DNA from: a bacterium | GTDB taxonomy: Bacteria; Electryoneota; RPQS01 | DNA: 64,000 nt | Assembly: GCA_023382385.1 (NCBI GenBank) | Contig: JAHDVH010000001.1 | Location: 365,511 to 429,510 of the forward strand | Direction: 5' to 3' | Part shown: piece after piece, positions 8,298 to 18,505 of the stretch | Layout: each line of letters starts with the position of its first letter | Numbering within the stretch: position 1 is the first letter of the stretch | The notes under the pieces: generated by a model | What the model was told of the DNA's origin: nothing | What the model saw: the letters and a program-made list of their open reading frames with translations, nothing else | Database searches by the model: none | Made by a program: the position numbers and the translations under genes

Positions 8298-10610
8298 TTA
8301 AAAAGTTCTACCAAATTGGAAATGCGGCAACCATTTCCCGCTTCGAATACCACGATAATCGTAATAGTCAAAACCATAACCATAATCAAGTCCGATCATG
8401 CCAATGAAAGGCATGAAAAGCCTCGCTCCGAATCCAATGGATTTGCGCACGTCGGCAGGATTCGTGTCCTCGTACCTTGCCCAGACATTTCCACCCTCTG
8501 CAAAGCTCAGCACGTAAATCGTCGGATTGCGAACTATCGGATACCGAAGTTCGAAGGACTGCTTGAACATGGTCTTTCCACCGACAGGATAGCCGCCGCT
8601 CTGTGGCCCGACATCCCGCTCGTCGTACCCCCTAAGACTTGTCCCCAGCGACAGTCCCGAACCCCCCATAAAGAAATAGTCAAAGTATGGAATGTCTCGC
8701 TGATTCGAACTGAGCAGCTCTACCGCGCCTATTCTTGTATCTGACACAAGCACAAGGTCGCCAAGAATCGGCGAAAACCATTGTGAACCCAATTCCGCTT
8801 TGAAGAACTGGTCATCCCCCAAAAGAGGACCACCCGTTAACTCTGTGCGAAGAGTGTTCACGGAACCTAACGAGGGGAACTCGGCCTCATTACGGCTGTC
8901 ACGTGAAATGATTTGCGTAATCCCTGATGAAACACGAGGATCGTCAGCTACCAGATTCCGCGGATTGCTTGCCTTGAAGTCCTCCGAGAATCTTGAATAT
9001 AGTGTGCGGTCAAGTCGATAAATGTAATCCAGTCTGAAATAGTCATCCGGCCAGCGCAGTCTGCGTCCTACGCGGAGTGTACCACCAATAATATCTTCAT
9101 CAAACCCGTAGTAGCTTCCACCACGATGAGTATCAAAGAAACTACAGCCTACCAGAGTCCGGGTGTTCCGGAACCATGGCTCCGTGAAGCTAATTGTAAA
9201 GGATCGGTACACTCGACCAAAGTTCCAGTCCAGTCCAAACTGCTGGCCATTGCCAAGCAGATTGTTCATTTGAAAACCGACTGAACCAATGAATCCATCA
9301 CGCTGACTGTACCCGGCAGAGACATTTGCCTGGTCAGTTGACTTCTCATCTACATCAATGTAAAGGTCTACTTGGTTCTCGGAAATGGGCACTACATCGG
9401 GTACAACACTTGCAAAGTAATTGAGAATTGTCACTTCACGAATTGAGCGTCTGAGCTTCGAGACGTCAAATGTCTCACCGGGATAGAGAACCAGTTCACG
9501 TCGAATCACCTTCTCTTTAGTCTTAGTGTTTCCAGTGACAAAAATTTGGTTTACTTTGAACTCATTCCCTTCAACAACTTCCATGGTTACATCAACAATT
9601 TGGCTATCTCGTACAGACTCAACCGGGTTTACCGTAGCGTAGATGTAACCACGATCGTAATACATGGATCCTATGTCGGCCATACTTCGATCAAATTCTT
9701 GACGGTTGTACCTCTCACCCGTCTCCACACGCATCTTAGCCGCCAACTCTTCCTGAGTGAACAATCTCTGGCCCGACCAGTTGAATGTCCCGTACTTGAA
9801 AACTGGTCCCTCAGCGATTCGAAAAGTCAGATAGATTCCGCGCTTGTCCTCAGTATATGTGACCGAGTCACTGAGCACTTCTGCGTCTCGAAAGCCTTCA
9901 CTCTGATAGAAAGCCACCAAAGCGAGCTTATCTGCGTCAATCTTCTCGCGTTTATATTCCCCCGACCTGAAGAAAGTCTTCTTGGTTGTGCGAACTCTCT
10001 TTCGCAGCTTCCTGTCTGTGAACGCCTCATTCCCTTCAAATTCGACGCGCCTTACTTTCACCTTGCTGCCTTCGCGTACTTCCAAATCAAGCCTGACACG
10101 ACCGTTGCTCTCAAGCGTATCTTGTTCCACGTGCACTTGTGCCAAAAGAAAACCCATCTCGCTGTACTTCTTTAGCATCGACTCACGCAGACGAGTGACG
10201 TCAGCCGGGCGCACAACTTGTCCGGGACTGAGCTTAAGGAGTGCGTTGAGATCCTCTCCCTTCAGCTTGCGATTTCCACGGATGTCAACGCGTTCGAGCC
10301 GCCTGAACTCTTGAACCTGCACTCGCAGGTATACGCCTTCGGTGGTGCTTCGCTCTTCAATGATCTGAATATCACTGAACAAATTAAGCTTCCAAAGTTG
10401 CTTGATACCTGATTGCACATCATCACCGGTAATCTCCTTCCCAACGGCCAACCCCGAATGAGCCCTTATGAGCCCCGCATCGGTGGAAGAATTTCCCTCA
10501 ATCGAAATGCCCAAAACGCGAAGTTTCTCCTGGGCTTGCGTCGGTACGCTCAAAAGAACAACAGCAACTAATAGGAATAGAAACTGAAGCCTCAATAGAT
10601 TCATGCTCAC
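8298..10610 (-). CDS. bamA: Outer-membrane protein assembly factor BamA
   Basis: A 770-residue Omp85 protein: a signal peptide (about 1-26), five POTRA domains over roughly 27-420, then a C-terminal 16-strand beta-barrel. The barrel carries the conserved loop motif as LRGY (in GTSLRGYDERDVGP), ends in a short aromatic strand finishing GRTF, and is of ordinary length. BamA folds and inserts beta-barrel proteins in the outer membrane and is essential in diderms. Here it lies between tamB, encoding another envelope assembly factor, and the chaperone ompH. Confidence 0.97.
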   Translation of the reverse strand: MSMNLLRLQFLFLLVAVVLLSVPTQAQEKLRVLGISIEGNSSTDAGLIRAHSGLAVGKEITGDDVQSGIKQLWKLNLFSDIQIIEERSTTEGVYLRVQVQEFRRLERVDIRGNRKLKGEDLNALLKLSPGQVVRPADVTRLRESMLKKYSEMGFLLAQVHVEQDTLESNGRVRLDLEVREGSKVKVRRVEFEGNEAFTDRKLRKRVRTTKKTFFRSGEYKREKIDADKLALVAFYQSEGFRDAEVLSDSVTYTEDKRGIYLTFRIAEGPVFKYGTFNWSGQRLFTQEELAAKMRVETGERYNRQEFDRSMADIGSMYYDRGYIYATVNPVESVRDSQIVDVTMEVVEGNEFKVNQIFVTGNTKTKEKVIRRELVLYPGETFDVSKLRRSIREVTILNYFASVVPDVVPISENQVDLYIDVDEKSTDQANVSAGYSQRDGFIGSVGFQMNNLLGNGQQFGLDWNFGRVYRSFTISFTEPWFRNTRTLVGCSFFDTHRGGSYYGFDEDIIGGTLRVGRRLRWPDDYFRLDYIYRLDRTLYSRFSEDFKASNPRNLVADDPRVSSGITQIISRDSRNEAEFPSLGSVNTLRTELTGGPLLGDDQFFKAELGSQWFSPILGDLVLVSDTRIGAVELLSSNQRDIPYFDYFFMGGSGLSLGTSLRGYDERDVGPQSGGYPVGGKTMFKQSFELRYPIVRNPTIYVLSFAEGGNVWARYEDTNPADVRKSIGFGARLFMPFIGMIGLDYGYGFDYYDYRGIRSGKWLPHFQFGRTF

Positions 10611-10612
10611 GA

Positions 10613-13600
10613 CTACGGCTCCAGGGTAAACGAGTACTTGAGTGCGACAGATTCATCACGGCGTCGACTCGCTTCGTCATATTCAACGGCAAAATCTAGG
10701 ACGAAGTCGCGACTGAGCGGCACCACCCTGTACTGCAAGTTCCAGTAGTGAATCAAGCCCAGTCTGCCTCCTTCAGCCTCTCCGCTCGCTTCCGAGAGTT
10801 CTCCGGTATAGGTGACAAAGACATCGTTGTATAGGTATTTACCGACGGTAACGTGCGAACCTCTTAGTAAACGCACAAATCCCTCAGATTCGAGTGTGTC
10901 AGTCAGAACATTTTCGCGTTGCGCTCTAAACATGCTTGCACTTGGCCCTCCACCTGGCGACAAGGAAATCTGATCCAAAAAAGTTGCCCGTTCCAGTCTT
11001 CGAGAAATCGGATCAAGCCAAATGCGCTTAGCCGCAGACATCGCGGTCCTGGTTAGCAGTTTAGTTGCTTTCCCTTGCGAGAGGTTTGTCAAATCATAAC
11101 CAAGCAGTGCAAGCACCTGCTCAGGATCAGCATAACCATCCGCTTCGAGTACATACGTGACATCCTCAAAACGGCCATACGGAATTCGAGAGTTTGTTTC
11201 CGCGTCGATCTCGTAGATGGTCAGGTACACAGTGACTGTTCTGCCAAGCGAGTCGGCACCGTAGGTCGCCGCCCGCCCGCGCAGGACGGGGAAAATGTCA
11301 GTTTCGTCAAAGTCGGCTCGAAGAGATTCTATCCAGAAAGTCTGGTCCAGGTAGTCGGCACTCCCAGAAGAAGCACTAAGTTGGCCAACAAGTCGCAAAC
11401 TTGAATCAACCAAAGACCCTCGCATATCCAAGGGAGCATCAGTTGGCGTGACGATCGCGTCGACAGAGATGTGATCCAAGTACTCCGCGACGGTTCCCAA
11501 TAACGGATTGGAACCCATTTTAGCAAACAACTCTGAGTCCCTGAACCCCGTAACCTCCACATCATAGTGCAACCCGGTGCCTATGCCAATGTCTAAATCC
11601 CAGTATGCCTCGTAAAGACGATCAACAAGCCATTTGGTGACTGGTCGCATAGTTCCCCCCCCATAAGAGAGAAAAGGAAAGGCGAATCGCCCGTCTCGAA
11701 TGAAAGCATCACCCGCAATTAGCAATCGAGTTGAATCAAGTGCGGAGATTGTAAGGCCATCAAGATCGCCTGTTCCTGAAGAAAGGCGGCACAACCACTC
11801 CGGCTTCATGAAGCCCGGAAGTCGCACGAGGGCCCCCTGAGCTGCGGTCGAGATGTGCAGAATACCAAGCTCAATTCGCGGCGACGGGATAACCAGTGGC
11901 GAAAGATTCTCGACGGCTTTGCTTCCGGACGGCAAGAAATCCAATCGAAGGTAGTCAGCACCTTCGTCAACTTGTAGGAAGCCATTACTCACGTTGCCGT
12001 CGGCATTCAGAATGACATTCGCATTGAATCCCAGAATACCCGGTGCAGCCGGAGGGTAGGTAAACTTCCCTTCATTTACCTCAAGTCTCCCCCCCCTGAA
12101 TTCCGGCCTATCCCACGTTCCACCGAAGTCTATTCGCAAAGAACTGTTGCTTCCGGCGGAGGTAAAATCCGCGTCAACCTGCTGTAGAAGATCAAGAAAA
12201 TCACCCTGGCCTTCGAGCAGTGCTTGGAACTTCCCGCCTTTAACAGGCACCGTCATCATCTCCGCGTAGAAACGATACTTATCCGCCTTTGAAAACGAGA
12301 GTTGAGGTATCGCAAGCAGTCTTGTGCCGTCAGGCTCAGTGGTTAGAGTCGCGTCAACTGCGAGCCTGTCAATGGTTAACTCGCCAAATAGCTCCCCGTT
12401 CGTCACACGCATGCTTGCAAGAACTTCGGGCGACTTGAGGGAACCCGTGATCAAGACATCGCCCTCAAGTTGGCCACTGACGAGTCCACCACGACCGGTC
12501 AAAGCTTGAATGAAGTCCGAACACTCCGACGTTGGGAAACTTGCACGCAAATCGACATGTTCACTCGACAGATCGAGATTCCCTTCCATTTCGATGATGC
12601 TTCGCACACCACGACCAAAAGTGAAGTGCAAGGAATCCACTATTGTGTGACGGCTTCTTAACGTCAGAAGCCCCCAATAGCCCGGCAAACCCTGCGCCTT
12701 GCCTTCGATTAGACTCAAATCAGCAAACCAGTCAAGTGAGTCTACTTTACCGTCGACCGTCAGTTCTCCCGATACTAACCCCAACAGATTCCACTTTTCT
12801 GCCAAACTCGAAACAATAGGCATCTTTGCAAGGGGCAGCGCATCGATGGAGAGCTGCAGGTCAAGGACAGTCGGATCAAGGGAGACGAAGCCGCTTAGGA
12901 GGCCTGCTTCATCAATATACAGATCCACAATCTCAATCTGCTTTTCGCGGACCATCACTACACCGCGACCGAAGAAACCATCCCCTCTTCCCGTCTTCCC
13001 CTTCCACGCACCGTTCAGCTCGTAAGTTCGCTCGGCTTGCCGCGCATAGCCACCGTTAAACTGAAGTTCGCTCAAGACCTCCGAGACCACGCTACTTGAA
13101 GTTGAATCGCTTGTAACATCGATTTCAAGGTAGCCACTTGCCTCATCACCGGCAAAGTATACATTCAGAAACTGAACATCAGACAAAATGCTTTCAAGCG
13201 CAGGATACGCGATCGGGACAAGCGTATGCAGATTCTGAACTCGCGCAGTAACAAAGTCACCGCCCAGAGTTACCGTGACACCTCCTGTCCGTCCACTTGC
13301 ATCAGCAAATTCTACAGTGACGGCACTGTCAGAATATCTCAGTTTCCCATTACCGCTAACTCTATCTGATGAGTCGCGCGCAATCCACTCAATGATTGGT
13401 GCGGAGATCCCGCCAGACAGATGAACATCCACTCGCTGCAAAGTGCTTGTAGAGCCAAACAGATCTGGCATACTATCAACAACCAGCGTCACATTTGATT
13501 CTACTTGTGGATTTGCTCCAAAAGTGTATACGCCCGATCCGCTTATTCTTCCAATTTCAGATCCGCACGACATCGAGAGGACGTTTATGCTGTCCTTCGC

Positions 13601-14776
13601 AAAGCTCAGTTCAGATAGGAACGACCGAAAGACAGTCTTGCCGATTATGAGCGATTCAGAAGCGACCGTTGCGTGAATGAGTGGCAGCCTTGCGGTACCT
13701 GAAATGCTGGCCGAGACTTGCGCCGAACCGGAAACTACCGTTTTCCCCGCGTAAAAAACCTCCATCATCGACCGTGAATCTACCAACGCGGAAATGCTGC
13801 CTTTTAATCGTAGCGAGTCAGCAAAGGTGATAGATCCATGAAGACTCGCAGAGAAACCACGCCCCAAAATCTCTACTTCGTCCGCTCGCAACTCGGTACC
13901 TTCGAGCAGCAGACTCAGATCGGGTATAAAATAGCTGTTTCCGCTAACAATCGCTTCAATGCTGGAAAGCTGTACTCGACCTGAAACATCTAAGTTGCCT
14001 TCTGACTGCTGGAGTCGTACAACAACCTCCCCACCGTTCGAAGACAAATCGACAGGCACAAGACGCCCGAAGTCTAGTTCACCATCCGACAACTCAAACG
14101 ACGCCGTGATGTCCAGTTCACTATAAGCAGGGAAAATACTTCCGTCCACTCGAACTCCGAACGAGACAGGAAGCCCCCCCCGCCCATACGACTCTATTCT
14201 GAATTCGCCTGCCTGCGCCTGGGATAGATAACCACGCAACTCCCTTAGCCCAGTAATAACCGAGTCCTCCACCAGAAACAAGACTTGCCCGTTTTCGAAG
14301 GATAACGCGTGAAGGCTGTCTGTTCGCGCGAGCAACTCGAATAATCCATCAGGAATCGAACTCGTATTCGCTTTCGGACTATCACTCCCCCCAATGGCAA
14401 TCGTAAGTTCGGGCCCAACCACATGTACGCTTCTGAATACTCGCTCAATCGTTCCCGGCTGCGCAAAAACTATTAAGGGATCAATCCCCACGTCGATATG
14501 TCGAATAGAAAGCCGCGATCCGCGGTCATCGAGCGGTAAAACGATATCCCACATTCTAACATATCGCCAGCCGATCTCAACATCACCGCAGATTGCTTCG
14601 GTCCCGAGTTTTGCAACGAGGATTTCGGTTAGCCTTGCTGCTGCTTCCTGATTGATCAAAGCTCTCGGAAACAGGACAACTGTTGCCAGCATGAGCGCAA
14701 AGAAACTTACTAAAGTCCAGACAACACGCCGCCACCCGCGTCTCAATCTCGCGACTCTTCCGCCGTCTTCATCCAC
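10613..14776 (-). CDS. TamB-like translocation/assembly protein (AsmA-like/DUF490)
   Basis: A 1387-residue protein with one N-terminal membrane anchor (about residues 18-40) and a very long periplasmic region made of repeating short beta-strands, as in the hydrophobic-groove beta-taco of TamB and other lipid-bridging proteins. The C-terminal third carries the DUF490 region ending in a beta-signal-like strand (LKYSFTLEP). TamB-type proteins span the periplasm and work with Omp85 proteins or in phospholipid transport to the outer membrane. The gene sits 2 bases upstream of bamA. No TamA is visible, so its Omp85 partner may be BamA itself; that pairing is inferred from position. Confidence 0.88.
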   Translation of the reverse strand: MDEDGGRVARLRRGWRRVVWTLVSFFALMLATVVLFPRALINQEAAARLTEILVAKLGTEAICGDVEIGWRYVRMWDIVLPLDDRGSRLSIRHIDVGIDPLIVFAQPGTIERVFRSVHVVGPELTIAIGGSDSPKANTSSIPDGLFELLARTDSLHALSFENGQVLFLVEDSVITGLRELRGYLSQAQAGEFRIESYGRGGLPVSFGVRVDGSIFPAYSELDITASFELSDGELDFGRLVPVDLSSNGGEVVVRLQQSEGNLDVSGRVQLSSIEAIVSGNSYFIPDLSLLLEGTELRADEVEILGRGFSASLHGSITFADSLRLKGSISALVDSRSMMEVFYAGKTVVSGSAQVSASISGTARLPLIHATVASESLIIGKTVFRSFLSELSFAKDSINVLSMSCGSEIGRISGSGVYTFGANPQVESNVTLVVDSMPDLFGSTSTLQRVDVHLSGGISAPIIEWIARDSSDRVSGNGKLRYSDSAVTVEFADASGRTGGVTVTLGGDFVTARVQNLHTLVPIAYPALESILSDVQFLNVYFAGDEASGYLEIDVTSDSTSSSVVSEVLSELQFNGGYARQAERTYELNGAWKGKTGRGDGFFGRGVVMVREKQIEIVDLYIDEAGLLSGFVSLDPTVLDLQLSIDALPLAKMPIVSSLAEKWNLLGLVSGELTVDGKVDSLDWFADLSLIEGKAQGLPGYWGLLTLRSRHTIVDSLHFTFGRGVRSIIEMEGNLDLSSEHVDLRASFPTSECSDFIQALTGRGGLVSGQLEGDVLITGSLKSPEVLASMRVTNGELFGELTIDRLAVDATLTTEPDGTRLLAIPQLSFSKADKYRFYAEMMTVPVKGGKFQALLEGQGDFLDLLQQVDADFTSAGSNSSLRIDFGGTWDRPEFRGGRLEVNEGKFTYPPAAPGILGFNANVILNADGNVSNGFLQVDEGADYLRLDFLPSGSKAVENLSPLVIPSPRIELGILHISTAAQGALVRLPGFMKPEWLCRLSSGTGDLDGLTISALDSTRLLIAGDAFIRDGRFAFPFLSYGGGTMRPVTKWLVDRLYEAYWDLDIGIGTGLHYDVEVTGFRDSELFAKMGSNPLLGTVAEYLDHISVDAIVTPTDAPLDMRGSLVDSSLRLVGQLSASSGSADYLDQTFWIESLRADFDETDIFPVLRGRAATYGADSLGRTVTVYLTIYEIDAETNSRIPYGRFEDVTYVLEADGYADPEQVLALLGYDLTNLSQGKATKLLTRTAMSAAKRIWLDPISRRLERATFLDQISLSPGGGPSASMFRAQRENVLTDTLESEGFVRLLRGSHVTVGKYLYNDVFVTYTGELSEASGEAEGGRLGLIHYWNLQYRVVPLSRDFVLDFAVEYDEASRRRDESVALKYSFTLEP

Positions 14777-14782
14777 AACTCA

Positions 14783-15448
14783 TTACCAGTCAAAAAGTGA
14801 TGCTGGCTCTACCAAGCGATTGGCAAACTGGCGAGACAAAACCTGATTCACTTTGCCTTCGCCTAATGTATTAAGGGATTTTTTGCAAATGACAATCGGC
14901 AGTTCTGTCGCGTTGAGTTCCATGCCAATGACAACGCCAGCCTTGCCTCTCGACTCAAGAAACAGCGAACTGGTAGGAGACGCTACATAGTTCGGTGACG
15001 CAGGTCCCGCGTACGCGACGAGATTTCCACGAGCATCCGCAACTTCTATTCTACGAATTCTCTGCGCTACTTCAAGAGCAAGTTCGCGTGCTAAAGAGTT
15101 TCCTTTTGCGCAGAGCAGACCGCCCAAAGTCTTTCGATCTCCTTGATAATTCTCGCCCAACAAAGTGCTCAAAGAGATTCCAGACTCGATATGAAGAAAG
15201 CCACTGTCCAATCTGCTTGCCGAGTGCATTCGCAAAGTGGACAATGCAAGAGTTCTGTCACGCTTCAACTCATGGTTTGGAGCGAAGGAACTTCCGGAGC
15301 CCATCGGCAAAACGTTGAAGCCGTGATCCGCACAAACCATAATAATCTCAAGCACGGCCTCAACTGCGATCGGCGCAACAACGGGGTACGGCTCGGATTG
15401 CATCAATCCAAACCTTCTGTCTGCAAGTAGCTGTGTCCAATCAGGCAT
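14783..15448 (-). CDS. Degenerate FAD-binding (PCMH/GlcE-like) domain protein
   Basis: A protein of about 221 residues from an ATG at 15448, whose first bases overlap the uppS stop; a longer start at 15493 would overlap uppS by over 50 bases. An AAAGG stretch lies 6 bases upstream. The middle resembles the FAD-binding_4 fold of GlcE/vanillyl-alcohol-oxidase enzymes: LPMGSGSSFAPN, a GISLSTLLG strand, KTLGGLLCAKGNSLAREL and a late GKAGVVIGMEL. Usual family members exceed 340 residues and have an oxidase C-domain, which is missing. The glycine-rich segment is also poorly conserved, so cofactor binding is uncertain. The position between uppS and tamB does not explain its role. Confidence 0.6.
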   Translation of the reverse strand: MPDWTQLLADRRFGLMQSEPYPVVAPIAVEAVLEIIMVCADHGFNVLPMGSGSSFAPNHELKRDRTLALSTLRMHSASRLDSGFLHIESGISLSTLLGENYQGDRKTLGGLLCAKGNSLARELALEVAQRIRRIEVADARGNLVAYAGPASPNYVASPTSSLFLESRGKAGVVIGMELNATELPIVICKKSLNTLGEGKVNQVLSRQFANRLVEPASLFDW

Positions 15449-16139
15449 CGTTTGCCTTTGGTCGTGCGCCGTACCTTCGTTCACGTTGCGCATACTCGTT
15501 AAGCGCCAACATCAATTGCTCGCGGCGAAAGTCTGGCCAAAGTGTGGGAGTTACGACGAGTTCAGCGTATGCGGACTGCCAAAGCAGAAAGTTCGACAAT
15601 CGCATTTCACCGGAAGTGCGGACAATTAAGTCGGGATCTGGGATACCCTTGGTATATAGTGCTTTCGAGAGCATCGTTTCATCAACCTTGGTCGCGCCGG
15701 ATTCCATCAAATGGTTTACGGCGTCCAGAATCTCCTGTCGCGCACCGTAAGCTATTGCCAGCACAAGGTGAAGACCTGTGTTTTCCTTCAAAGTTTCTAC
15801 TGCGGATTCAAGCGCCCTACGCGTTCTATCGGGAACATGGTCTAGCCTGCCGATCACACTAAGACGAACGTTATTTTCAAGCAGATTGCGTACTTCACGG
15901 CCGATAGTTGTCACCAAGAGCGTCATCAACGCATCAACCTCGGACTTGGTGCGGTTGAAATTCTCCGTCGAAAATGTGTACAGAGTGAGCACTTCAATTC
16001 CCAATTCCCCGCATACTCTCACGATCTCTCTTGCTGAACGAACACCTTCGCGATGACCTGCCACGCGCGTTAGCCCCCGTGCTTTTGCCCATCGGCCATT
16101 TCCGTCCATTATGATTGCAACATGTCGCGGGACAGACAT
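15441..16139 (-). CDS. uppS: Undecaprenyl (di-trans,poly-cis) diphosphate synthase
   Basis: A cis-prenyltransferase of about 232 residues that elongates farnesyl diphosphate with isopentenyl units to the C55 carrier used for peptidoglycan and O-antigen. The catalytic region IIMDGNGRWAKARG, the GHREGVRSARE block, LTLYTFSTENFNR and the C-terminal PDLIVRTSGEMRLSNFLLWQ are all intact. I chose the ATG at 16139, just past the upstream TPR stop; a GTG at 16172 would add 11 residues and overlap that gene by 23 bases. In the same operon dxr supplies precursor flux, while uppP near 35 kb recycles the product. Confidence 0.96.
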   Translation of the reverse strand: MSVPRHVAIIMDGNGRWAKARGLTRVAGHREGVRSAREIVRVCGELGIEVLTLYTFSTENFNRTKSEVDALMTLLVTTIGREVRNLLENNVRLSVIGRLDHVPDRTRRALESAVETLKENTGLHLVLAIAYGARQEILDAVNHLMESGATKVDETMLSKALYTKGIPDPDLIVRTSGEMRLSNFLLWQSAYAELVVTPTLWPDFRREQLMLALNEYAQRERRYGARPKANDA

Positions 16140-16149
16140 TCGATCTAAC

Positions 16150-17463
16150 TCAGTTTCCTGAGAGCTTCTCACCCTTCTTGACGGCGGTTGCCCCTTCCTC
16201 GTTCTTACCGAGACGAATCAGTGCGATTCCATAGTTAATCCATGCAGCCCCATCATCCGGATCATTGTCCTTGATAGTACCGAACTTCTCAGCTGCCTTA
16301 TTCCAATCACCAAATTTGTCACCTTCAAGATAAATTAGGCCTTGAGTAAACAGCACATCGCGATCAGCGGGCGATCTGGTCAAATACTCATCGAAGGCCT
16401 GAAGTGCAGCGGCCGTGTCCTTAAGTTGGAGATTGAACTGCCCAATATAGTATAGAATGTTCTCATCGCTCGGGTTCGATTCCTTAGCCATGTCCAGCGC
16501 CCTTAACGCAACGCGCTTTAGCGAATCCCGTGAAGATTCTGTCAGACTTTGCTCGTTGGCCATGGTTGCGAGCGAGAAAGCCTTATACTGCACGGCTTCG
16601 ATTGAACCGGGGTCATCCGCAAGCATTTTATCAGCAATAGCCAAAGTATTCACATAATCTTCGGAGGCATAAAAATACTGAATCAACTGAAGACGAGCAT
16701 ACTCTCGATTCGTTTTGTAATTCTCCGGTTCCTCTGACTTCAAATTTGAGTTCTCAAGAGCCTCAAGCGCCTCATTCCAAGCTTTAACGTATTGGTCATC
16801 CTTGACCTTGAATCCAAGCAATTGTGCGAACACAAAGCGACTGCTCCAGTGCTTCGGATCAAGCATTATGGATGTTTGCGCTGCTTCCAATCCTGTTTCC
16901 AAGACTCGGGTTTGAAAAGCAGAGAATATCGAATCGGCAGCCTCATCGTCGCTCAGGAAGACTGCTTTGACATCCTCTTTTAGGCCAATTCGATCTGCTA
17001 TGGCAGTTCGCTCATTATTCTCAAATGATTGCGCATTTGCCCGGTAAGCTGAGTCGGTCGCCACAGCCTTACTATAGAATTCCCACCAATAGTCCTGAAG
17101 CAGCGTATCGATCTTCTTGATCAGCTTCTTTGCCTTCTTGTCATCACTCATGCTGCGAACTGCGTCAAAATCAGTCACCATTCGTTCGAGCAACGCGCGT
17201 TGCGGATCTACTGCATCACCAGCAAGCTTCTTTCGTAAACCAACCTGCTCGTCATCCATTGCAATCAGACCAAGTATTTCACCGCGCTCAAAGAGTACGT
17301 CTGCATTGCCCGGTTCCTCGACGACAGCCTCATCATAAAACTGAATTGATTTGGCAATTTCGCCTTGTTTCTTGTAGATCCGCGCCGACGTTAGCGCGAC
17401 TCCCGCAAATGTGGATGTCGCGGTTAAGACTGTAAGAAGTGTTGCTAAGAAAGTACGATGCAT
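16150..17463 (-). CDS. Exported TPR-repeat protein
   Basis: About 437 residues from an ATG at 17463, preceded by AAGGA at a suitable distance; an in-frame start 9 codons earlier lacks this. A signal peptide (MHRTFLATLLTVLTATSTFA) leads into TPR-like helical pairs, clear at both ends (IAKSIQFYDEAVVEEPGNAD; NYGIALIRLGKNEEG). The middle is alpha-helical but repeat-poor. It is probably a periplasmic scaffold. It lies between mtnA and uppS in the long envelope operon. Specific function is unknown. Confidence 0.82.
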   Translation of the reverse strand: MHRTFLATLLTVLTATSTFAGVALTSARIYKKQGEIAKSIQFYDEAVVEEPGNADVLFERGEILGLIAMDDEQVGLRKKLAGDAVDPQRALLERMVTDFDAVRSMSDDKKAKKLIKKIDTLLQDYWWEFYSKAVATDSAYRANAQSFENNERTAIADRIGLKEDVKAVFLSDDEAADSIFSAFQTRVLETGLEAAQTSIMLDPKHWSSRFVFAQLLGFKVKDDQYVKAWNEALEALENSNLKSEEPENYKTNREYARLQLIQYFYASEDYVNTLAIADKMLADDPGSIEAVQYKAFSLATMANEQSLTESSRDSLKRVALRALDMAKESNPSDENILYYIGQFNLQLKDTAAALQAFDEYLTRSPADRDVLFTQGLIYLEGDKFGDWNKAAEKFGTIKDNDPDDGAAWINYGIALIRLGKNEEGATAVKKGEKLSGN

Positions 17464-17506
17464 ACCAATATCCTTCTTGAAGGAAACCAATATTTTGGGA
17501 GAAACT

Positions 17507-18505
17507 CTAATCTGTGAATCGAAACGGCGGCATGTGTACGCCGTGTTCGGTAATTATTGAATGGATCATGTGTGCCGGAGTGACATCAAATGCAGGATTC
17601 CAGACTTTCGCACGCTTGAGAGACTTAAGCCCCGGAGTGCAACGCATGACTTCATTGGCATCCCGTTCTTCGATTTGAATCTCTGTCCCGGACTCAAGAG
17701 TATAGTCAAACGTAGAAGTCGGCGCAACAACGTGAAACGGGATTCCGAAATTAGATGCTGCTGTCGCGACGCCAAGTGTCCCAATCTTGTTGCTTGTATC
17801 GCCGTTTCTCGCAATTCGATCAGCACCGACAAACACTCGTTGCACTTTGCCCGAATTCATCAGCGAGGCGACCATATTGTCGCAAATGAGAGTAACGGGA
17901 ATTCGCTCCTTCACGCATTCCCAGACAGTCAATCTGGCGCCCTGTCCGACAGGCCGTGTTTCACAGGCAAATACTTCTCGAATCTTCTTTGACTTGTATC
18001 CTTCGCGGATGACACCAAGAGCAGTGCCGATTCCTCCCGTTGCAAGCGCCCCTGTGTTGCAATAGGTTAGTACGTTCTCTGACTCACTGAGCAGTGTTAG
18101 ACCTGCTTTGGCCATCGCAGAGCAAGCCGCGGCATCTTCTGCATGAATCGACTTAGCCTCACGAAGGATCGCTGCGCCTTGCACGCTCTCCGCACGCTCA
18201 ACAATTGCTTTCATGCGTTTAAGCGCCAAAAATAGATTGTAGCCAGTAGGTCTCGTCCTCCGAAGTCTCTCTATCGCGACCAGCAGGCTTTCGCGATTTG
18301 CGCGCGGTCGCAGCGCTTCGACTGCGACGCCGTAAGCTGCGGCGATTCCAATCGCGGGCGCACCGCGTATTGCAAGGCGCTCTATTGCCGTTGCAACGGC
18401 TTCAGCGCTTCTCGCTGTTATCCACTTCTCTTGCTTGGGCAGTAACCTCTGATCGAGAATTTGCAGCTCACCTTTGAACCACTTCAGTGCTACGACTTTA
18501 CTCAT
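17507..18505 (-). CDS. mtnA: Methylthioribose-1-phosphate isomerase
   Basis: A 332-residue aldose-ketose isomerase of the eIF2B-related family that converts 5-methylthioribose-1-phosphate to methylthioribulose-1-phosphate in methionine salvage. Motifs seen: GAPAIGIAAAYG, the catalytic cysteine in TYCNTGALATGGIGTALG, and the aspartate in VGADRIARNGDTSNKIGT. It overlaps the kinase gene upstream by 4 bases, so the two are probably translated together. Other methionine-salvage genes are absent from the window. Family members that act on ribose-1,5-bisphosphate exist, but the motifs favour MtnA. Confidence 0.92.
   Translation of the reverse strand: MSKVVALKWFKGELQILDQRLLPKQEKWITARSAEAVATAIERLAIRGAPAIGIAAAYGVAVEALRPRANRESLLVAIERLRRTRPTGYNLFLALKRMKAIVERAESVQGAAILREAKSIHAEDAAACSAMAKAGLTLLSESENVLTYCNTGALATGGIGTALGVIREGYKSKKIREVFACETRPVGQGARLTVWECVKERIPVTLICDNMVASLMNSGKVQRVFVGADRIARNGDTSNKIGTLGVATAASNFGIPFHVVAPTSTFDYTLESGTEIQIEERDANEVMRCTPGLKSLKRAKVWNPAFDVTPAHMIHSIITEHGVHMPPFRFTD

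Noticed and set aside
9546..10175. Plus-strand open frame of 209 codons inside bamA
   Set aside because: It is antisense to a clear BamA coding region, has no family features and no promoter or ribosome site; a frame shadow.
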